Both the position numbers and the translations under genes were made by a program. A stretch of DNA of 64,000 nucleotides from Salinihabitans flavidus (GTDB lineage: Bacteria > Pseudomonadota > Alphaproteobacteria > Rhodobacterales > Rhodobacteraceae), in assembly GCF_900110425.1 (NCBI RefSeq), contig NZ_FODS01000006.1, positions 1-64,000 on the forward strand. The letters run 5' to 3'. The stretch's first letter is position 1. Each line of letters begins with the position of its first letter. Below, in pieces: positions 26,201 to 37,142 of this stretch. The notes below the pieces were generated by a model. The model saw only the letters and a program-made list of their open reading frames with translations. It searched no databases and had not been told where the DNA came from.

Positions 26201-26575
26201 ATGCTGACTCCGCAGGATATCGGCAACAAGTCGGCGCGGCTTCGGGCGCTCATGGCGGAGCGGCTGGGCATTCGTGCGCGCAGCCTTGAAGAGGCGACGC
26301 GCAAGGCGGGTCGGCAGCTTCCGGGGAGGGTGCGCGCGCAGATCAACCTGATCGTGCGGGCGGAGCGGGCGGCGGGGCATCCGAAGCTGGCGCGGATGGT
26401 CAACGAGGCCGATCTCGATACCGCGTTTCGGGCGGTGCAGATGTATCTGCTTTCAGTGGACCGCAAGGAGCGGCGGATCGGCGCGATCCTTGGTGTTCTG
26501 GGATCGGTCGTGTTCAACCTGCTGCTGCTTTTCGCGCTGTTTGTCGCGGTGCTTGTGTGGCGCGGATTGCTTTGA
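26201..26575 (+). CDS. Conserved hypothetical protein with C-terminal membrane anchor
   Basis: A 124-residue protein. Residues 1-85 are basic and helical (ALMAERLGIRARSLEEATRK), with no recognised motif, and residues 94-122 form one membrane segment, so the basic part is probably cytoplasmic or peripheral. The frame is open upstream to 26123, but MLTPQDIGNK at 26201 follows a GATCGGAACG spacer and gives a protein-like start. No function can be assigned. Confidence 0.6.
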   Translation: MLTPQDIGNKSARLRALMAERLGIRARSLEEATRKAGRQLPGRVRAQINLIVRAERAAGHPKLARMVNEADLDTAFRAVQMYLLSVDRKERRIGAILGVLGSVVFNLLLLFALFVAVLVWRGLL

Positions 26576-26635
26576 ACCGGGGCGGGCGGGCGCGTTTGCG
26601 CCCACCCGGTGCGTGGGAGACCGCGCTCTTGACGC

Positions 26636-27931
<1,296 letters not shown>

Positions 27932-27966
27932 GTACGATGCTCCTGGTTCAAGGGGTCACTGGCGTG

Positions 27967-27982
27967 ATTTCCTATAAGAAAT
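27967..27982 (-). promoter_or_regulatory. Inverted repeat around a possible glyA -10 element
   Basis: ATTTC-CTATAA-GAAAT is a 5-bp inverted repeat, 36 nt before the glyA start codon. On the minus strand its centre reads TTATAG, a reasonable -10 for glyA. An operator role is possible but unproven. Confidence 0.35.
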
Positions 27983-28111
27983 GGGCCCGGGGGGGAAGGG
28001 TCGAATGCGACGCAGCGCCTGCCGGGAACGCCAAGTCTGGCGCTTGCCGGGGAGTTGTGTTTCTTTCGGAACCGGATGACAGGTTTCGGAAACGAAAAAG
28101 GGCGCAGCGCC

Positions 28112-28873
28112 ATGCCGAAGAGAATCGCCTTTGTGGCCAGTGACGCGCCCGAGGCCCAGACCGCGCGCGACGCGCTCGTTGGCCGGTTTGGCGATGTGCC
28201 CCCGCAGGAGGCGGATGTCATCGTCGCGCTGGGCGGGGACGGGTTCATGCTTCGGACCCTGCACGACACGCAGGCGCTCGATGTGCCGGTCTACGGGATG
28301 AACCGGGGCACCGTCGGGTTTCTGATGAACGAATATTCCGAGAGCACCCTGCTCGAGCGGCTGGAGGCGGCGGAGGAAGAGGTGCTCAACCCGCTGTCGA
28401 TGCGCGCCACGCGGATGGATGGCAGCGTGCATGAGGCGCTGGCGATCAACGAGGTGTCGCTTCTGCGGGCGGGGCCGCAGGCGGCCAAGCTGCGGATCAC
28501 GGTCGACGGGCGGATTCGCATGGAGGAACTGGTCTGCGACGGGGCGCTTCTGGCGACGCCCGCCGGGTCCACCGCCTATAACTACTCGGCGCACGGGCCG
28601 ATCCTGCCGATCGGGTCGGATGTGCTGGCGCTGACGGCGGTGGCGCCGTTCCGGCCCCGGCGCTGGCGCGGGGCGCTGCTGCGCAAGACGGCGCATGTGC
28701 GGTTCGATGTGATCAACCCCGAACGGCGTCCGGTGATGGCCGAGGCCGACAGCCGCGGGGTGCGCGACGTGACGGCGGTGGAGGTCTGGTCGGAGCCGTC
28801 GATCCGCCACCGCATCCTGTTCGATCCCGGCCACGGGCTTGAGGAGCGGCTGGTGCGCGAGCAGTTCGTCTGA
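28112..28873 (+). CDS. nadK: NAD kinase NadK
   Basis: A 253-residue enzyme that phosphorylates NAD to [14 protein letters not shown] holds the GGDG motif, [12 protein letters not shown] is the diacylglycerol-kinase-like substrate loop, and [17 protein letters not shown] is the third signature. The frame is open upstream to 28055, but [10 protein letters not shown] is the family start. It is divergent from glyA and converges on prpE. Confidence 0.95.
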   Translation: MPKRIAFVASDAPEAQTARDALVGRFGDVPPQEADVIVALGGDGFMLRTLHDTQALDVPVYGMNRGTVGFLMNEYSESTLLERLEAAEEEVLNPLSMRATRMDGSVHEALAINEVSLLRAGPQAAKLRITVDGRIRMEELVCDGALLATPAGSTAYNYSAHGPILPIGSDVLALTAVAPFRPRRWRGALLRKTAHVRFDVINPERRPVMAEADSRGVRDVTAVEVWSEPSIRHRILFDPGHGLEERLVREQFV

Positions 28874-29040
28874 GGCGGGAGATGCGGGCCGGGTTCGACC
28901 TTGCGGGGTGCGCGCGGGCGCGCACGCCGTTTCTCTCGTCGTTGGCCTTGCGGCCGCCTCCTCGGGTGGGCGGCTGTGGCCTGTCGTGGGGCAGGCGGGC
29001 CGCCCGCGCCGCCCGGTGGCAGGCGGTGCGGGGGGATTGA

Positions 29041-30933
29041 CTACCGCTTGGGATAGCCGATGGTCGCCAGCGCCTCGCGCATCTCGTCGAGGATGGCCGG
29101 GTCGTCGATGGTGGCGGGCGCCTTGACATCCGCGCCGTCGGCAATGCTCACCATCGTGCGGCGCAGGATCTTGCCCGAGCGGGTCTTGGGCAGGCGGTCC
29201 ACCACCACGGCGAGCTTGAAGGCGGCGACGGGGCCGATCCGGTCGCGCACCATCTTCACCACCTCCGAGACGATCTCCTCGTGCGGGCGGTTGCAGCCGG
29301 CGTTCAGGCACAGAAAGCCGAGCGGAAGCTGACCCTTCAGCTCATCTGAGACACCGATGACCGCGCATTCGGCCACGTCGGGATGGTCGGCCAGCACCTC
29401 TTCCATGCCGCCGGTGGACAGGCGGTGCCCCGCGACGTTGATCACGTCATCGGTGCGCGCCATGATGTAGAGATAGCCGTCGTCGTCGATCATCCCCGCA
29501 TCGCCGGTCTCATAATAGCCGGGGAAATGCTCCAGATAGCTTTTGAGGTAACGGTCCTCGGCGTTCCAGAGCGTCGGCAGCGTGCCCGGCGGCAGGGGCA
29601 GCTTGATCGCGATGGCGCCCAGCGCCCCCTGCGGCATGGGGTTGCCGCCTTCGTCCAGAATCCGCACGTCATAGCCGGGCATCGGCACGGAGGGCGAGCC
29701 GAGCTTGACCGGCAGCATGTCCAGCCCGACGGGGTTGGCGGCGATGGGATAGCCGGTTTCGGTCTGCCACCAGTGGTCGATCACCGGCACGCCAAGCTGT
29801 TCCTGCGCCCAGACGATGGTGTCGGGATCGGCGCGTTCCCCGGCGAGATAGACGATTTCGAGGCAGGAGAGATCGTATTTCTCGACAAATTCGCCGGTGG
29901 GATCCTGCCGTTTCACGGCGCGAAAGGCGGTGGGCGCGGTGAAGAAGCTGCGCACCTTGTGCTCGGAGATGACGCGCCAGAAGGTGCCGGCGTCGGGGGT
30001 GCCGACGGGTTTGCCCTCGAACACGATGGTGGTGTTGCCGTGAATGAGCGGCGCGTAGCAGATGTAGGAATGGCCCACGACCCAGCCCACGTCGGAGGCG
30101 GCCCAGAACACGTCGCCGGGATCGACGTTGTAGATGTTTTTCATCGTCCAGTTGAGCGCGACAAGATGCCCGGCGGTGTGGCGCACGACGCCCTTGGGCG
30201 CGCCGGTGGTGCCGGAGGTGTAGAGGATGTAGGAGGGATGGTTGCCCTCCACCGGCAGGCAATCGGCCGGTTCGGTCCCATACTGGAAGGCGTGCCAGTC
30301 GAAATCGCGCCCCTCGATCAGTTCCGCCACCTCCTCGTCGCGCTGGAAGATCACGCAGAAGTCGGGCTTGTGTTTCGCCATCTCGATCGCGCCGTCGATC
30401 AGCGGCTTGTAATGCACGACGCGGCCCGGTTCGATCCCGCAGGAGCCGGCGATGATCGCCTTGGGCTTGGCGTCGTCGATGCGCACCGCAAGCTCGCTCG
30501 AGGCGAAACCGCCGAAGACCACCGAATGGATCGCGCCGATCCGCCCGCAGGCGAGCATCGCCTCCAGCGCCTCGGGGACCATCGGCATGTAGATCACCAC
30601 GCGGTCGCCCTTTTCCACGCCCTTGGCGCGCAGCGCCCCGGCGAGAGAGGCGACGCGGGTTTGCAGCTCGGCGTAGGTGATCTCATGCTTGGTGTGGGTC
30701 ACGGGGCTGTCGTGGATGATTGCCACGCGCTCGCCGTTGCCCGCCTCCACATGCCGGTCAACGGCGTTGTAGCAGGTGTTAACCAGCCCGTCGGAGAACC
30801 ATTCGTAGAAGGGCGGGTTGTCGTCGAAGAGCGCCTTTGACGGGAACCTGTCCCAGTCGATCGACTCGGCGGCCTGCATCCAGAACGCTTCGGGATCGCG
30901 TTGCCAGCTTTCATAGACGTCACGGTAGCCCAT
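29041..30933 (-). CDS. prpE: Propionyl-CoA synthetase PrpE
   Basis: A 630-residue acyl-CoA synthetase of the ANL superfamily that activates propionate (or other short acids) to the CoA ester. YTSGTTGAPKGVVR is the P-loop, WWQTETG and YETGDAGMIDDDGY bind adenylate, and KTRSGKILRRTM holds the lysine targeted by acetylation. The N-terminal YRDVYESWQRDPEAFW is the PrpE form, not Acs. The start at 30933 follows AGGAGGAC. Two GCAAA/TTTGC operators lie upstream. Confidence 0.92.
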   Translation of the reverse strand: MGYRDVYESWQRDPEAFWMQAAESIDWDRFPSKALFDDNPPFYEWFSDGLVNTCYNAVDRHVEAGNGERVAIIHDSPVTHTKHEITYAELQTRVASLAGALRAKGVEKGDRVVIYMPMVPEALEAMLACGRIGAIHSVVFGGFASSELAVRIDDAKPKAIIAGSCGIEPGRVVHYKPLIDGAIEMAKHKPDFCVIFQRDEEVAELIEGRDFDWHAFQYGTEPADCLPVEGNHPSYILYTSGTTGAPKGVVRHTAGHLVALNWTMKNIYNVDPGDVFWAASDVGWVVGHSYICYAPLIHGNTTIVFEGKPVGTPDAGTFWRVISEHKVRSFFTAPTAFRAVKRQDPTGEFVEKYDLSCLEIVYLAGERADPDTIVWAQEQLGVPVIDHWWQTETGYPIAANPVGLDMLPVKLGSPSVPMPGYDVRILDEGGNPMPQGALGAIAIKLPLPPGTLPTLWNAEDRYLKSYLEHFPGYYETGDAGMIDDDGYLYIMARTDDVINVAGHRLSTGGMEEVLADHPDVAECAVIGVSDELKGQLPLGFLCLNAGCNRPHEEIVSEVVKMVRDRIGPVAAFKLAVVVDRLPKTRSGKILRRTMVSIADGADVKAPATIDDPAILDEMREALATIGYPKR

Positions 30934-31056
30934 TTCTGTCCTCCTCCTGAAACCTGTGCCAAGTGTTACGGGAGCGAGTGGTTTTGCGGCAAGCCTCCTG
31001 TGCCGCTGCGTGGCAGAATACCGCGATTTATTTGCAGTTCGGCGTGTTCGTGGGGT

Positions 31057-31068
31057 GCAAAGTTTTGC
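31057..31068 (+). promoter_or_regulatory. Candidate operator GCAAAGTTTTGC, site 1
   Basis: GCAAA-GT-TTTGC is an inverted repeat, extended on the right to TTTTGCAAA. It is centred about 130 bases before the prpE start. In Rhodobacter sphaeroides the propionate regulator PccR binds paired TTTGCAAA words, so a related regulator is likely here; the spacing differs. Confidence 0.5.
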
Positions 31069-31123
31069 AAACACGCGGCAATTATGCCGTTTTCCCGTCG
31101 GGTGGCCCGGAAGTTGCAAATCA

Positions 31124-31135
31124 GCAAAGTTTTGC
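31124..31135 (+). promoter_or_regulatory. Candidate operator GCAAAGTTTTGC, site 2
   Basis: An identical 12-bp copy of site 1, whose centre is 67 bases away. TTGCAAA lies 3 bases upstream (31114-31120). The exact duplication within AT-rich surroundings argues against chance. Confidence 0.5.
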
Positions 31136-31299
31136 CGGGCGGTCGGGGCGACTCAGTGGCGGACGGCGGATTTTCCGGATCGGGCGAAATTCGACGTGGT
31201 CCTTGTCGAAAACGGAGCAGCGCGGCGGCGCGGCGCATGGCAGGGTGCATGTCAGGGTCCGGCATGGGGCCGGCCCGTTCCCAGAAAAGGGCTGTTGCC

Positions 31300-31356
31300 A
31301 TGGGCGACAACAAGCAGAAGCCGGCCAAACCCGGTTCCAAGACCGTCAAGAAGTAA
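31300..31356 (+). CDS. Possible 18-residue basic peptide
   Basis: ATG at 31300 preceded by AAAAGGG opens an 18-codon frame (MGDNKQKPAKPGSKTVKK). It is lysine-rich, and the composition differs from random GC-rich translation. No family was recognised, and the size means chance is a serious alternative. Confidence 0.2.
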   Translation: MGDNKQKPAKPGSKTVKK

Positions 31357-31410
31357 CATCCGGCACGCCGGGACGCCGTCGACGGGCCCCCCGTCGGCGG
31401 CGTTCATATG

Positions 31411-33690
31411 TCAGCCGTAGTGCGCCACCGGGGTGCCGGCGATGGCGGCCATGTTGAGCAGACCGCGCGGCGTGATCGAGGGGCTGACGATATGGGCGCG
31501 GTTGCCCATGCCCATCAGGATCGGCCCGACCTCCAGCCCGTTGGCGCGCATCTTGAGGATGTTGCGCACGCCCGAGGCGGCGTCGGCCTGCGCGAAGATG
31601 AGGACATTCGCCTCCCCCTCCAGCCGGGAGCGGGGGAAGATGCGGGCGCGCAGGTCGGGATCGAGCGCGGAGTCGACCTGCATCTCTCCTTCATAGATGA
31701 AATCGCGCGGCTCGTTGTCGAGAATGGCCAGCGCGTCGCGCAGACGATCCCCGCTGTCGCAGGCGAGATTGCCGAACTGCGACTGCGAGCAGAGCGCGAT
31801 GTTCGGCGTGAGCCCGAAGCGGCGCACGTGCCGTGCGGCGCCGAGCACGGTTTCCGCGATCTGGGCCGGGGTCGGTTCGGTGCGCACATGGGTATCGGCG
31901 ATGAACAGCGGCCCCTGTTCCAGAATCATCAGCGACAACGCGCCATGCGGGGCGTAGGTGCCGCCGCCGAGCACCTGCCGCACGTAGTTGAGGTGCCAGC
32001 GGTATTCTCCGAAGGTGCCGCAGATCAGGCTGTCGGCCTCGTCGCGGTGGACCATGATCGCGCCGATGGCGGTGGTATTGGTGCGCATGATCGCCTTGGC
32101 CAGATCGGGGGTGACGCCGTCGCGTTCCATGATCTCGTGATAGGAGGTCCAGTAATCGCGGTAGCGCGGGTCATTCTCGGGGTTCACGATGTCCACGTCC
32201 GTTCCGGGCTTGATCGTGAGGCCGGCGCGGTCGGCGCGTTTTGCGATCACATCGGGGCGGCCGATGAGAATCGGGGTCTCGGTGGTCTCTTCGAGGATGG
32301 CCTGCGCGGTGCGCAGGACGCGCTCATCCTCGCCCTCGGCAAAGACGATGCGGCGCGAGGCGGCGCGGGCCGCTTCGAACACCGGGCGCATGAGCAGGGC
32401 GGAGCGGAACACCGACTGGTTGAGCTTCTCGCGGTAGGCGTCCAGATCCGCGATCGGGCGGGTGGCCACGCCAGTTTCCATCGCGGCGCGGGCCACGGCG
32501 GTCGAGACGATGCCCGACAGGCGCGGATCGAAGGGCTTGGGGATCAGGTAGTCGGGCCCGAAGGTCAGTTGCTCGCCCTTGTAGGCGGCGGCGGCCTCGG
32601 CGCTGGTGGTGATGCGGGCCAGTTCCGCGATCCCCTCGATGCAGGCGATCTGCATCGCGTCGTTGATTTCCGTCGCGCCCACGTCGAGCGCGCCGCGAAA
32701 GATGAACGGGAAGCACAGGACGTTGTTGACTTGATTGGGAAAATCGCTGCGCCCGGTGGCGATGATCGCGTCGGGAGAGACGGCGCGCGCCACATCGGGC
32801 ATGATTTCCGGGGCCGGGTTGGCCAGCGCGAAGATGATGGGACGATCCGCCATTTTCATCACCCGTTCGGGCGTGAGCACGTTGGGGCCGGACAGCCCGA
32901 GGAAGAGATCTGCGCCGTCGATCACCTCATCGAGGGTGCGTTTGTCCGTTTTCTGCGCAAAGGCGGCCTTCTGCGGGTTCATGTCCTCTGTCCGGCCCTC
33001 AAAGACCAGCCCGTGAATGTCGCACAGCCAGATATTCTCGCGCTTCACGCCGAGTTTCACCAGCGTGTTGAGGCAGGCGATGCCCGCCGCGCCGCCGCCG
33101 GTGGAGACGACCTTGATATCCTCGAAGCTCTTGCCCGCGACGTGCAGCGCGTTGGTCGCCGCGGCGCCGACCACGATGGCGGTGCCGTGTTGATCGTCGT
33201 GAAAGACCGGGATGTTCATCCGTTCGCGGCAGATCTTCTCCACGATGAAGCAGTCGGGGGCCTTGATGTCCTCAAGGTTGATGGCGCCGAAGGTGGGGCC
33301 GAGGGCGCAGACGATCTCCGCCAGCTTCTCGGGGTCGGATTCGTCTAGCTCGATGTCGAAACAGTCGATATTGGCGAATTTCTTGAACAGGACCGCCTTG
33401 CCCTCCATCACCGGCTTGGAGGCGAGCGCGCCGATATTGCCAAGACCCAGCACGGCCGATCCGTTGGTGACCACGGCGACGAGGTTGCCGCGCGCGGTGT
33501 AGCGGGAGGCATTGGCCGGATCGGCGACGATCTCGGTGCAGGCTTCGGCCACGCCGGGGCTATAGGCGCGGGCCAGATCGCGCCCGTTTGCCATCGGCTT
33601 CGTGGGGCGTATCTCGAGTTTGCCGGGGATGGGGTACTCATGGTAATGGAGCGCCGCCTGACGCAGCGAATCCTTGGTGATGTCGGTCAT
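31411..33690 (-). CDS. maeB: NADP-dependent malic enzyme MaeB with C-terminal phosphotransacetylase-like domain
   Basis: A 759-residue protein. Residues 1-420 are the malic enzyme ([22 protein letters not shown], and the nucleotide loop [12 protein letters not shown]), which decarboxylates malate to pyruvate with NADP. The C-terminal part, from about 435, is phosphotransacetylase-like ([27 protein letters not shown]). This domain usually lacks activity and acts in acetyl-CoA regulation. The frame is open upstream to 34236, but the start at 33690 has GGAGGGGC before it. Confidence 0.94.
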   Translation of the reverse strand: MTDITKDSLRQAALHYHEYPIPGKLEIRPTKPMANGRDLARAYSPGVAEACTEIVADPANASRYTARGNLVAVVTNGSAVLGLGNIGALASKPVMEGKAVLFKKFANIDCFDIELDESDPEKLAEIVCALGPTFGAINLEDIKAPDCFIVEKICRERMNIPVFHDDQHGTAIVVGAAATNALHVAGKSFEDIKVVSTGGGAAGIACLNTLVKLGVKRENIWLCDIHGLVFEGRTEDMNPQKAAFAQKTDKRTLDEVIDGADLFLGLSGPNVLTPERVMKMADRPIIFALANPAPEIMPDVARAVSPDAIIATGRSDFPNQVNNVLCFPFIFRGALDVGATEINDAMQIACIEGIAELARITTSAEAAAAYKGEQLTFGPDYLIPKPFDPRLSGIVSTAVARAAMETGVATRPIADLDAYREKLNQSVFRSALLMRPVFEAARAASRRIVFAEGEDERVLRTAQAILEETTETPILIGRPDVIAKRADRAGLTIKPGTDVDIVNPENDPRYRDYWTSYHEIMERDGVTPDLAKAIMRTNTTAIGAIMVHRDEADSLICGTFGEYRWHLNYVRQVLGGGTYAPHGALSLMILEQGPLFIADTHVRTEPTPAQIAETVLGAARHVRRFGLTPNIALCSQSQFGNLACDSGDRLRDALAILDNEPRDFIYEGEMQVDSALDPDLRARIFPRSRLEGEANVLIFAQADAASGVRNILKMRANGLEVGPILMGMGNRAHIVSPSITPRGLLNMAAIAGTPVAHYG

Positions 33691-33861
33691 GGATGCCCCT
33701 CCTGTAGTGCTTAGTTCAGCATTAAACCATTTATTCGGGCTTGAGAACCATTCCCGAACGGCGGGGGCGAACCTCTTGCAAAACCCCGTCCCGCGCCGCA
33801 GTCTCATCCGGTGGGTGAGGGCGTGGCAAGTGGCAAAGCGATAGGGGAGCAGAGGAGCCGG

Positions 33862-34254
33862 ATGCTTGAGAAACACGCGCGCGCGGTGCGCGAGAATGCC
33901 TATGCCCCCTATTCGCAGTTCAGGGTCGGTGCGGCGCTCAGGGGGGTGAGCGGGGCGGTCTATACCGGCTGCAATGTCGAAAACGTCTCCTACCCAGAAG
34001 GCACCTGCGCCGAGGCGGGGGCAATCGCCGCGATGGTGGCGGCGGGCGAGAGACGCTTTACCGAAGTCTATGTGGTGGCCGACAGCACCGTGCCGGTGAC
34101 GCCCTGCGGCGGTTGCCGTCAGAAGATGGCCGAGTTCAGCACCGGGGACGCGGTGATCGTGATGGCGAATCTGGACGGCAAGGAGCTGCGCATGACGATC
34201 TCCGAGTTGTTGCCGGGGGCGTTCGGTGGTGACCATCTGGGCCGCCGCCGGTGA
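33862..34254 (+). CDS. cdd: Cytidine deaminase Cdd
   Basis: A 130-residue homotetrameric-type enzyme that deaminates cytidine and deoxycytidine. The zinc ligands are C49 (in TCAEAGA, with catalytic E51), C82 and C85 (PCGGCRQ). YAPYSQFRVGAAL and GCNVENVSYPEGTC are the family signatures. AGAGGAG precedes the ATG. Its stop overlaps the GTG start of deoB (GTGA); it is the first gene of a salvage operon with deoB, add and upp. Confidence 0.95.
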   Translation: MLEKHARAVRENAYAPYSQFRVGAALRGVSGAVYTGCNVENVSYPEGTCAEAGAIAAMVAAGERRFTEVYVVADSTVPVTPCGGCRQKMAEFSTGDAVIVMANLDGKELRMTISELLPGAFGGDHLGRRR

Positions 34255-35465
34255 CGGCGCGGGCGTTCGTGGTGGTGATGGATTCGCTCGGCATCGGCGG
34301 CGCGCCGGATGCGGGGGCGTATTTCAACGGCACTCTGCCCGATACCGGCGCCAACACGCTGGCCCATATCGCCGCGGATTGTGCCGCCGGACGGGCCGAC
34401 ACGGGGCGAAGCGGCCCGCTGCGGGTGCCGCATCTGGATGCGCTGGGACTTGGCGCGGCGTGCCGGCTCGCCTCTGGCCGGGCGGCGCCGGGGCTCTGGG
34501 CCGTGCCGCGCGGGCTTTGGGGGGCGGCGACGGAAGTCTCACGCGGGAAGGACACGCCGTCGGGTCATTGGGAACTGGCCGGGGTGCCGGTGCCTTGGGC
34601 GTGGCATTATTTCCCCGACACGCGCCCGGCCTTTCCCGACGTGATCGTGCAGGCGGTGTGCCGCGCCGCCGGGGTGGAGGGTATTCTGGGCAATTGCCAC
34701 GCCTCGGGCACCGAGATCCTTTCCGAGCTTGGCGCGCGGCATGTCGAGAGCGGATGGCCGATCTGCTATACCAGCGCCGACAGCGTGTTCCAGATTGCCG
34801 CGCATGAGGCGCATTTCGGCTTGCGCCGGCTGATCGCCCTGTGCGAAGCGGTGGCGCCGGAGCTGCACGCGATGAAGGTGGCGCGGGTGATCGCGCGGCC
34901 CTTCGTGGGCGATGCGCGGGCCGGCTTCACGCGGACGGCGAACCGGCGCGATTTCGCCATCGCGCCGCCCGCGCCGGTGCTGACGAACTGGGTGCAGGAG
35001 GCCGGGCGCAGGGTGTATGCCCTCGGCAAGATCGGGGACATCTTTTCCATGCAGGGGATCGACGCACTGTGCAAGGGACCGGATACCGCGCTGATGGGGC
35101 ATCTGGGCGATCTGGTGGACGGCGCCGAGGACGGCAGCCTGACCTTCGCCAATTTCGTGGAATTCGACAGTCTTTATGGCCACAGGCGCGATGTGGCGGG
35201 ATATGCCCGCGCGCTGGAATGGTTCGACGCGGGGATCGGCGCGATCCTGCCACGGCTGCGCCGGGGCGATCTGATGATCCTGACCGCCGATCACGGCAAC
35301 GATCCGACGTGGACGGGGACCGATCACACGCGCGAGCGGGTGCCGGTGCTCTGTGCCGGTATGGGCGCGGGCGAGCTGGGTTTGCGCGGCTTCGCCGATG
35401 TCGCGGCGAGCGTGGCGGCGCATCTTGGCGTGCCCTCGCAAGGGCCGGGGAGGGCGTTCCTGTGA
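34251..35465 (+). CDS. deoB: Phosphopentomutase DeoB
   Basis: A 404-residue alkaline-phosphatase-superfamily enzyme that interconverts ribose or deoxyribose 1-phosphate and 5-phosphate. The metal ligands appear in VVVMDSLGIGGAPDA near residue 10, and LTADHGNDPTWTGTDHTRE near 344-362 forms the second half of the Mn site. The nucleophile threonine should be in PDTGANTL or nearby. The start is GTG at 34251, overlapping the cdd stop. Confidence 0.95.
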   Translation: MTARAFVVVMDSLGIGGAPDAGAYFNGTLPDTGANTLAHIAADCAAGRADTGRSGPLRVPHLDALGLGAACRLASGRAAPGLWAVPRGLWGAATEVSRGKDTPSGHWELAGVPVPWAWHYFPDTRPAFPDVIVQAVCRAAGVEGILGNCHASGTEILSELGARHVESGWPICYTSADSVFQIAAHEAHFGLRRLIALCEAVAPELHAMKVARVIARPFVGDARAGFTRTANRRDFAIAPPAPVLTNWVQEAGRRVYALGKIGDIFSMQGIDALCKGPDTALMGHLGDLVDGAEDGSLTFANFVEFDSLYGHRRDVAGYARALEWFDAGIGAILPRLRRGDLMILTADHGNDPTWTGTDHTRERVPVLCAGMGAGELGLRGFADVAASVAAHLGVPSQGPGRAFL

Positions 35466-35467
35466 GC

Positions 35468-36448
35468 ATGGCCGATCTTGCGAAGGTGGAGCTTCACCTG
35501 CATCACGAGGGTGCGGCGCCGCCCGATCTCATCCGGCAGCTTGCCTTCGAGAAGAAGGTGGATCTGTCGCGGGCCTTCGCGCCGGACGGCGGCTATGCCT
35601 TTCGCGGGTTCGCGCGATTTCTTGAGGTCTACGAGGCGGTGGCGTCGGTCTTGCGCACGCCGGAGGATTACTCCCGCCTGACCGCCGCGATCCTTGAGCG
35701 CAGCGCGCAGGACGGGATCGTCTATTGCGAGAGTTTCCTGAGCCCCGATTTCTGCGGCGGCGGCGATGTGGGGGCATGGCGCGAATACCTTCAGGCGATC
35801 CGGGAGGCGGCAGAGCGGGCAGAGCGCGCGCATGGCATCCTCCTGCGCGGCATCGCCTGCTGCGTGCGCCACTTCGGCCCGCAACGCGCGAGGCGCGCCG
35901 CGCTCTGCGCCGCGGAGACGGCGGGGGACTGGATCGTCGGTTTCGGCATGGTCGGCGACGAGACGATGGGCACGCAGGGCGATTTCGCATGGAGTTTCGA
36001 TCTGGCGCGGGAGGCGGGGTTGCAGCGCACCACCCACGCGGGGGAGTTTGCCGGGCCGGAGTCGGTGCGCCAAGCACTTGACGATCTGGATGTCGCGCGG
36101 ATCGGCCACGGGGTGCGGGCGATCGAGGACCCGGCGCTGGTGGCGCGGCTGGCCGAGCGCGGCACCGTGCTTGAGGTCTGCCCCGGCTCGAATATCGCTC
36201 TGGGGATCTACCCGGACATGGCGGCCCATCCCATCGCGCGGCTGCGCGAGGCGGGCGTGAAACTGACGGTTTCGACCGACGACCCGCCCTTTTTCCACAC
36301 GACGCTGAGCCGCGAATACGAGAGGCTGCGCCATGCCTTCGGCTGGGATGAGGCGGTGTTTGCCGACCTCAACAGGATTGCCGCCGAGGCGGCCTTTTGC
36401 AACGATGCGACCCGTGCGCGGGTTCTGAAACGATTGGAGAGCACATGA
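35468..36448 (+). CDS. add: Adenosine deaminase Add
   Basis: A 326-residue zinc hydrolase that deaminates adenosine (and deoxyadenosine). HLHHEG near residue 10 gives two zinc-ligand histidines, HAGE near 191 a third with the catalytic Glu, and VSTDDPPFF near 270 the catalytic and metal Asp. An in-frame GTG at 35462 that overlaps the deoB stop is an equally possible start and would add two residues. Adenine deaminase activity cannot be excluded. Confidence 0.9.
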   Translation: MADLAKVELHLHHEGAAPPDLIRQLAFEKKVDLSRAFAPDGGYAFRGFARFLEVYEAVASVLRTPEDYSRLTAAILERSAQDGIVYCESFLSPDFCGGGDVGAWREYLQAIREAAERAERAHGILLRGIACCVRHFGPQRARRAALCAAETAGDWIVGFGMVGDETMGTQGDFAWSFDLAREAGLQRTTHAGEFAGPESVRQALDDLDVARIGHGVRAIEDPALVARLAERGTVLEVCPGSNIALGIYPDMAAHPIARLREAGVKLTVSTDDPPFFHTTLSREYERLRHAFGWDEAVFADLNRIAAEAAFCNDATRARVLKRLEST

Positions 36449-37077
36449 AGGACCATCTGACTGTCGTGAAACACCCGCTGGTGCAGCACAAGCTGACGAT
36501 GATGCGCAAGCACGACACCACCACCGGGGAATTCCGCCGCCTGCTGCGCGAGATCAGCCAGCTTCTGGCCTATGAGGTGACGGGCGAATTGCCGATGACG
36601 ACCCGCCGGATCACGACCCCGATGGAGGAAATGGACGCGCCGGTGCTGGCGGGGCGCAAGCTGGCGCTGGTGTCGATCCTGCGGGCGGGCAACGGGCTTC
36701 TGGACGGGATGCTGGAGCTGATCCCCTCGGCGCGGGTCGGCTTTGTCGGGCTCTACCGCGACGAGGAGACGCTCCGCCCGGTGCAGTATTACTTCAAGGT
36801 GCCGACAGAGTTGGGCGAGCGGCTGGTGATCACGGTGGACCCGATGCTGGCGACGGGCAATTCCTCGGTCGCGGCGATCGACCTTCTCAAGGAGGCCGGC
36901 GCGCGCAATCTGCGGTTTCTGTGCCTGCTGGCGGCGCCCGAAGGTGTGGCCCGGATGAAGGAGGCGCATCCCGATGTGCCCATCGTCACCGCAGCGCTCG
37001 ATGAGCGGCTGAACGAGAAGGGGTATATCGTGCCGGGGCTGGGGGATGCGGGGGACCGCATGTATGGCACCAAGTAG
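36445..37077 (+). CDS. upp: Uracil phosphoribosyltransferase Upp
   Basis: A 210-residue enzyme that joins uracil and PRPP to give [16 protein letters not shown] at the N-terminus, [13 protein letters not shown] near 75, the PRPP loop [11 protein letters not shown] near 131 and [16 protein letters not shown] at the end are all canonical. It overlaps add by 4 nt and ends the salvage operon. Confidence 0.96.
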   Translation: MKDHLTVVKHPLVQHKLTMMRKHDTTTGEFRRLLREISQLLAYEVTGELPMTTRRITTPMEEMDAPVLAGRKLALVSILRAGNGLLDGMLELIPSARVGFVGLYRDEETLRPVQYYFKVPTELGERLVITVDPMLATGNSSVAAIDLLKEAGARNLRFLCLLAAPEGVARMKEAHPDVPIVTAALDERLNEKGYIVPGLGDAGDRMYGTK

Positions 37078-37142
37078 CGCATCTTCGCTTTACTCGAATC
37101 CGCATCTGAGGCTAGAGTGACCCCACATATTGTGGGGGCAAC

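Larger units (their letters stand above)
30934..31410 (+). other. Intergenic region, 477 bases, with repeated TTTGC/GCAAA sites
   Basis: No long gene was seen apart from a possible 18-residue frame at 31300. Several TTTGC or GCAAA words occur between 31030 and 31136, two of them as identical 12-bp inverted repeats. The region 31360-31410 has a GC-rich inverted repeat (CGTCGACGGG with CCCGTCGGCG), without a T-run. Confidence 0.55.

Noticed and set aside
28874-29040. Gene in the gap between nadK and prpE
   Set aside because: Short GC-rich frames only, with no ribosome-binding site or protein-like composition; both flanking genes end here.
33691-34236. Upstream extension of maeB
   Set aside because: The extra 182 residues are antisense to cdd and not protein-like; the start at 33690 has a good ribosome-binding site and is the family start.
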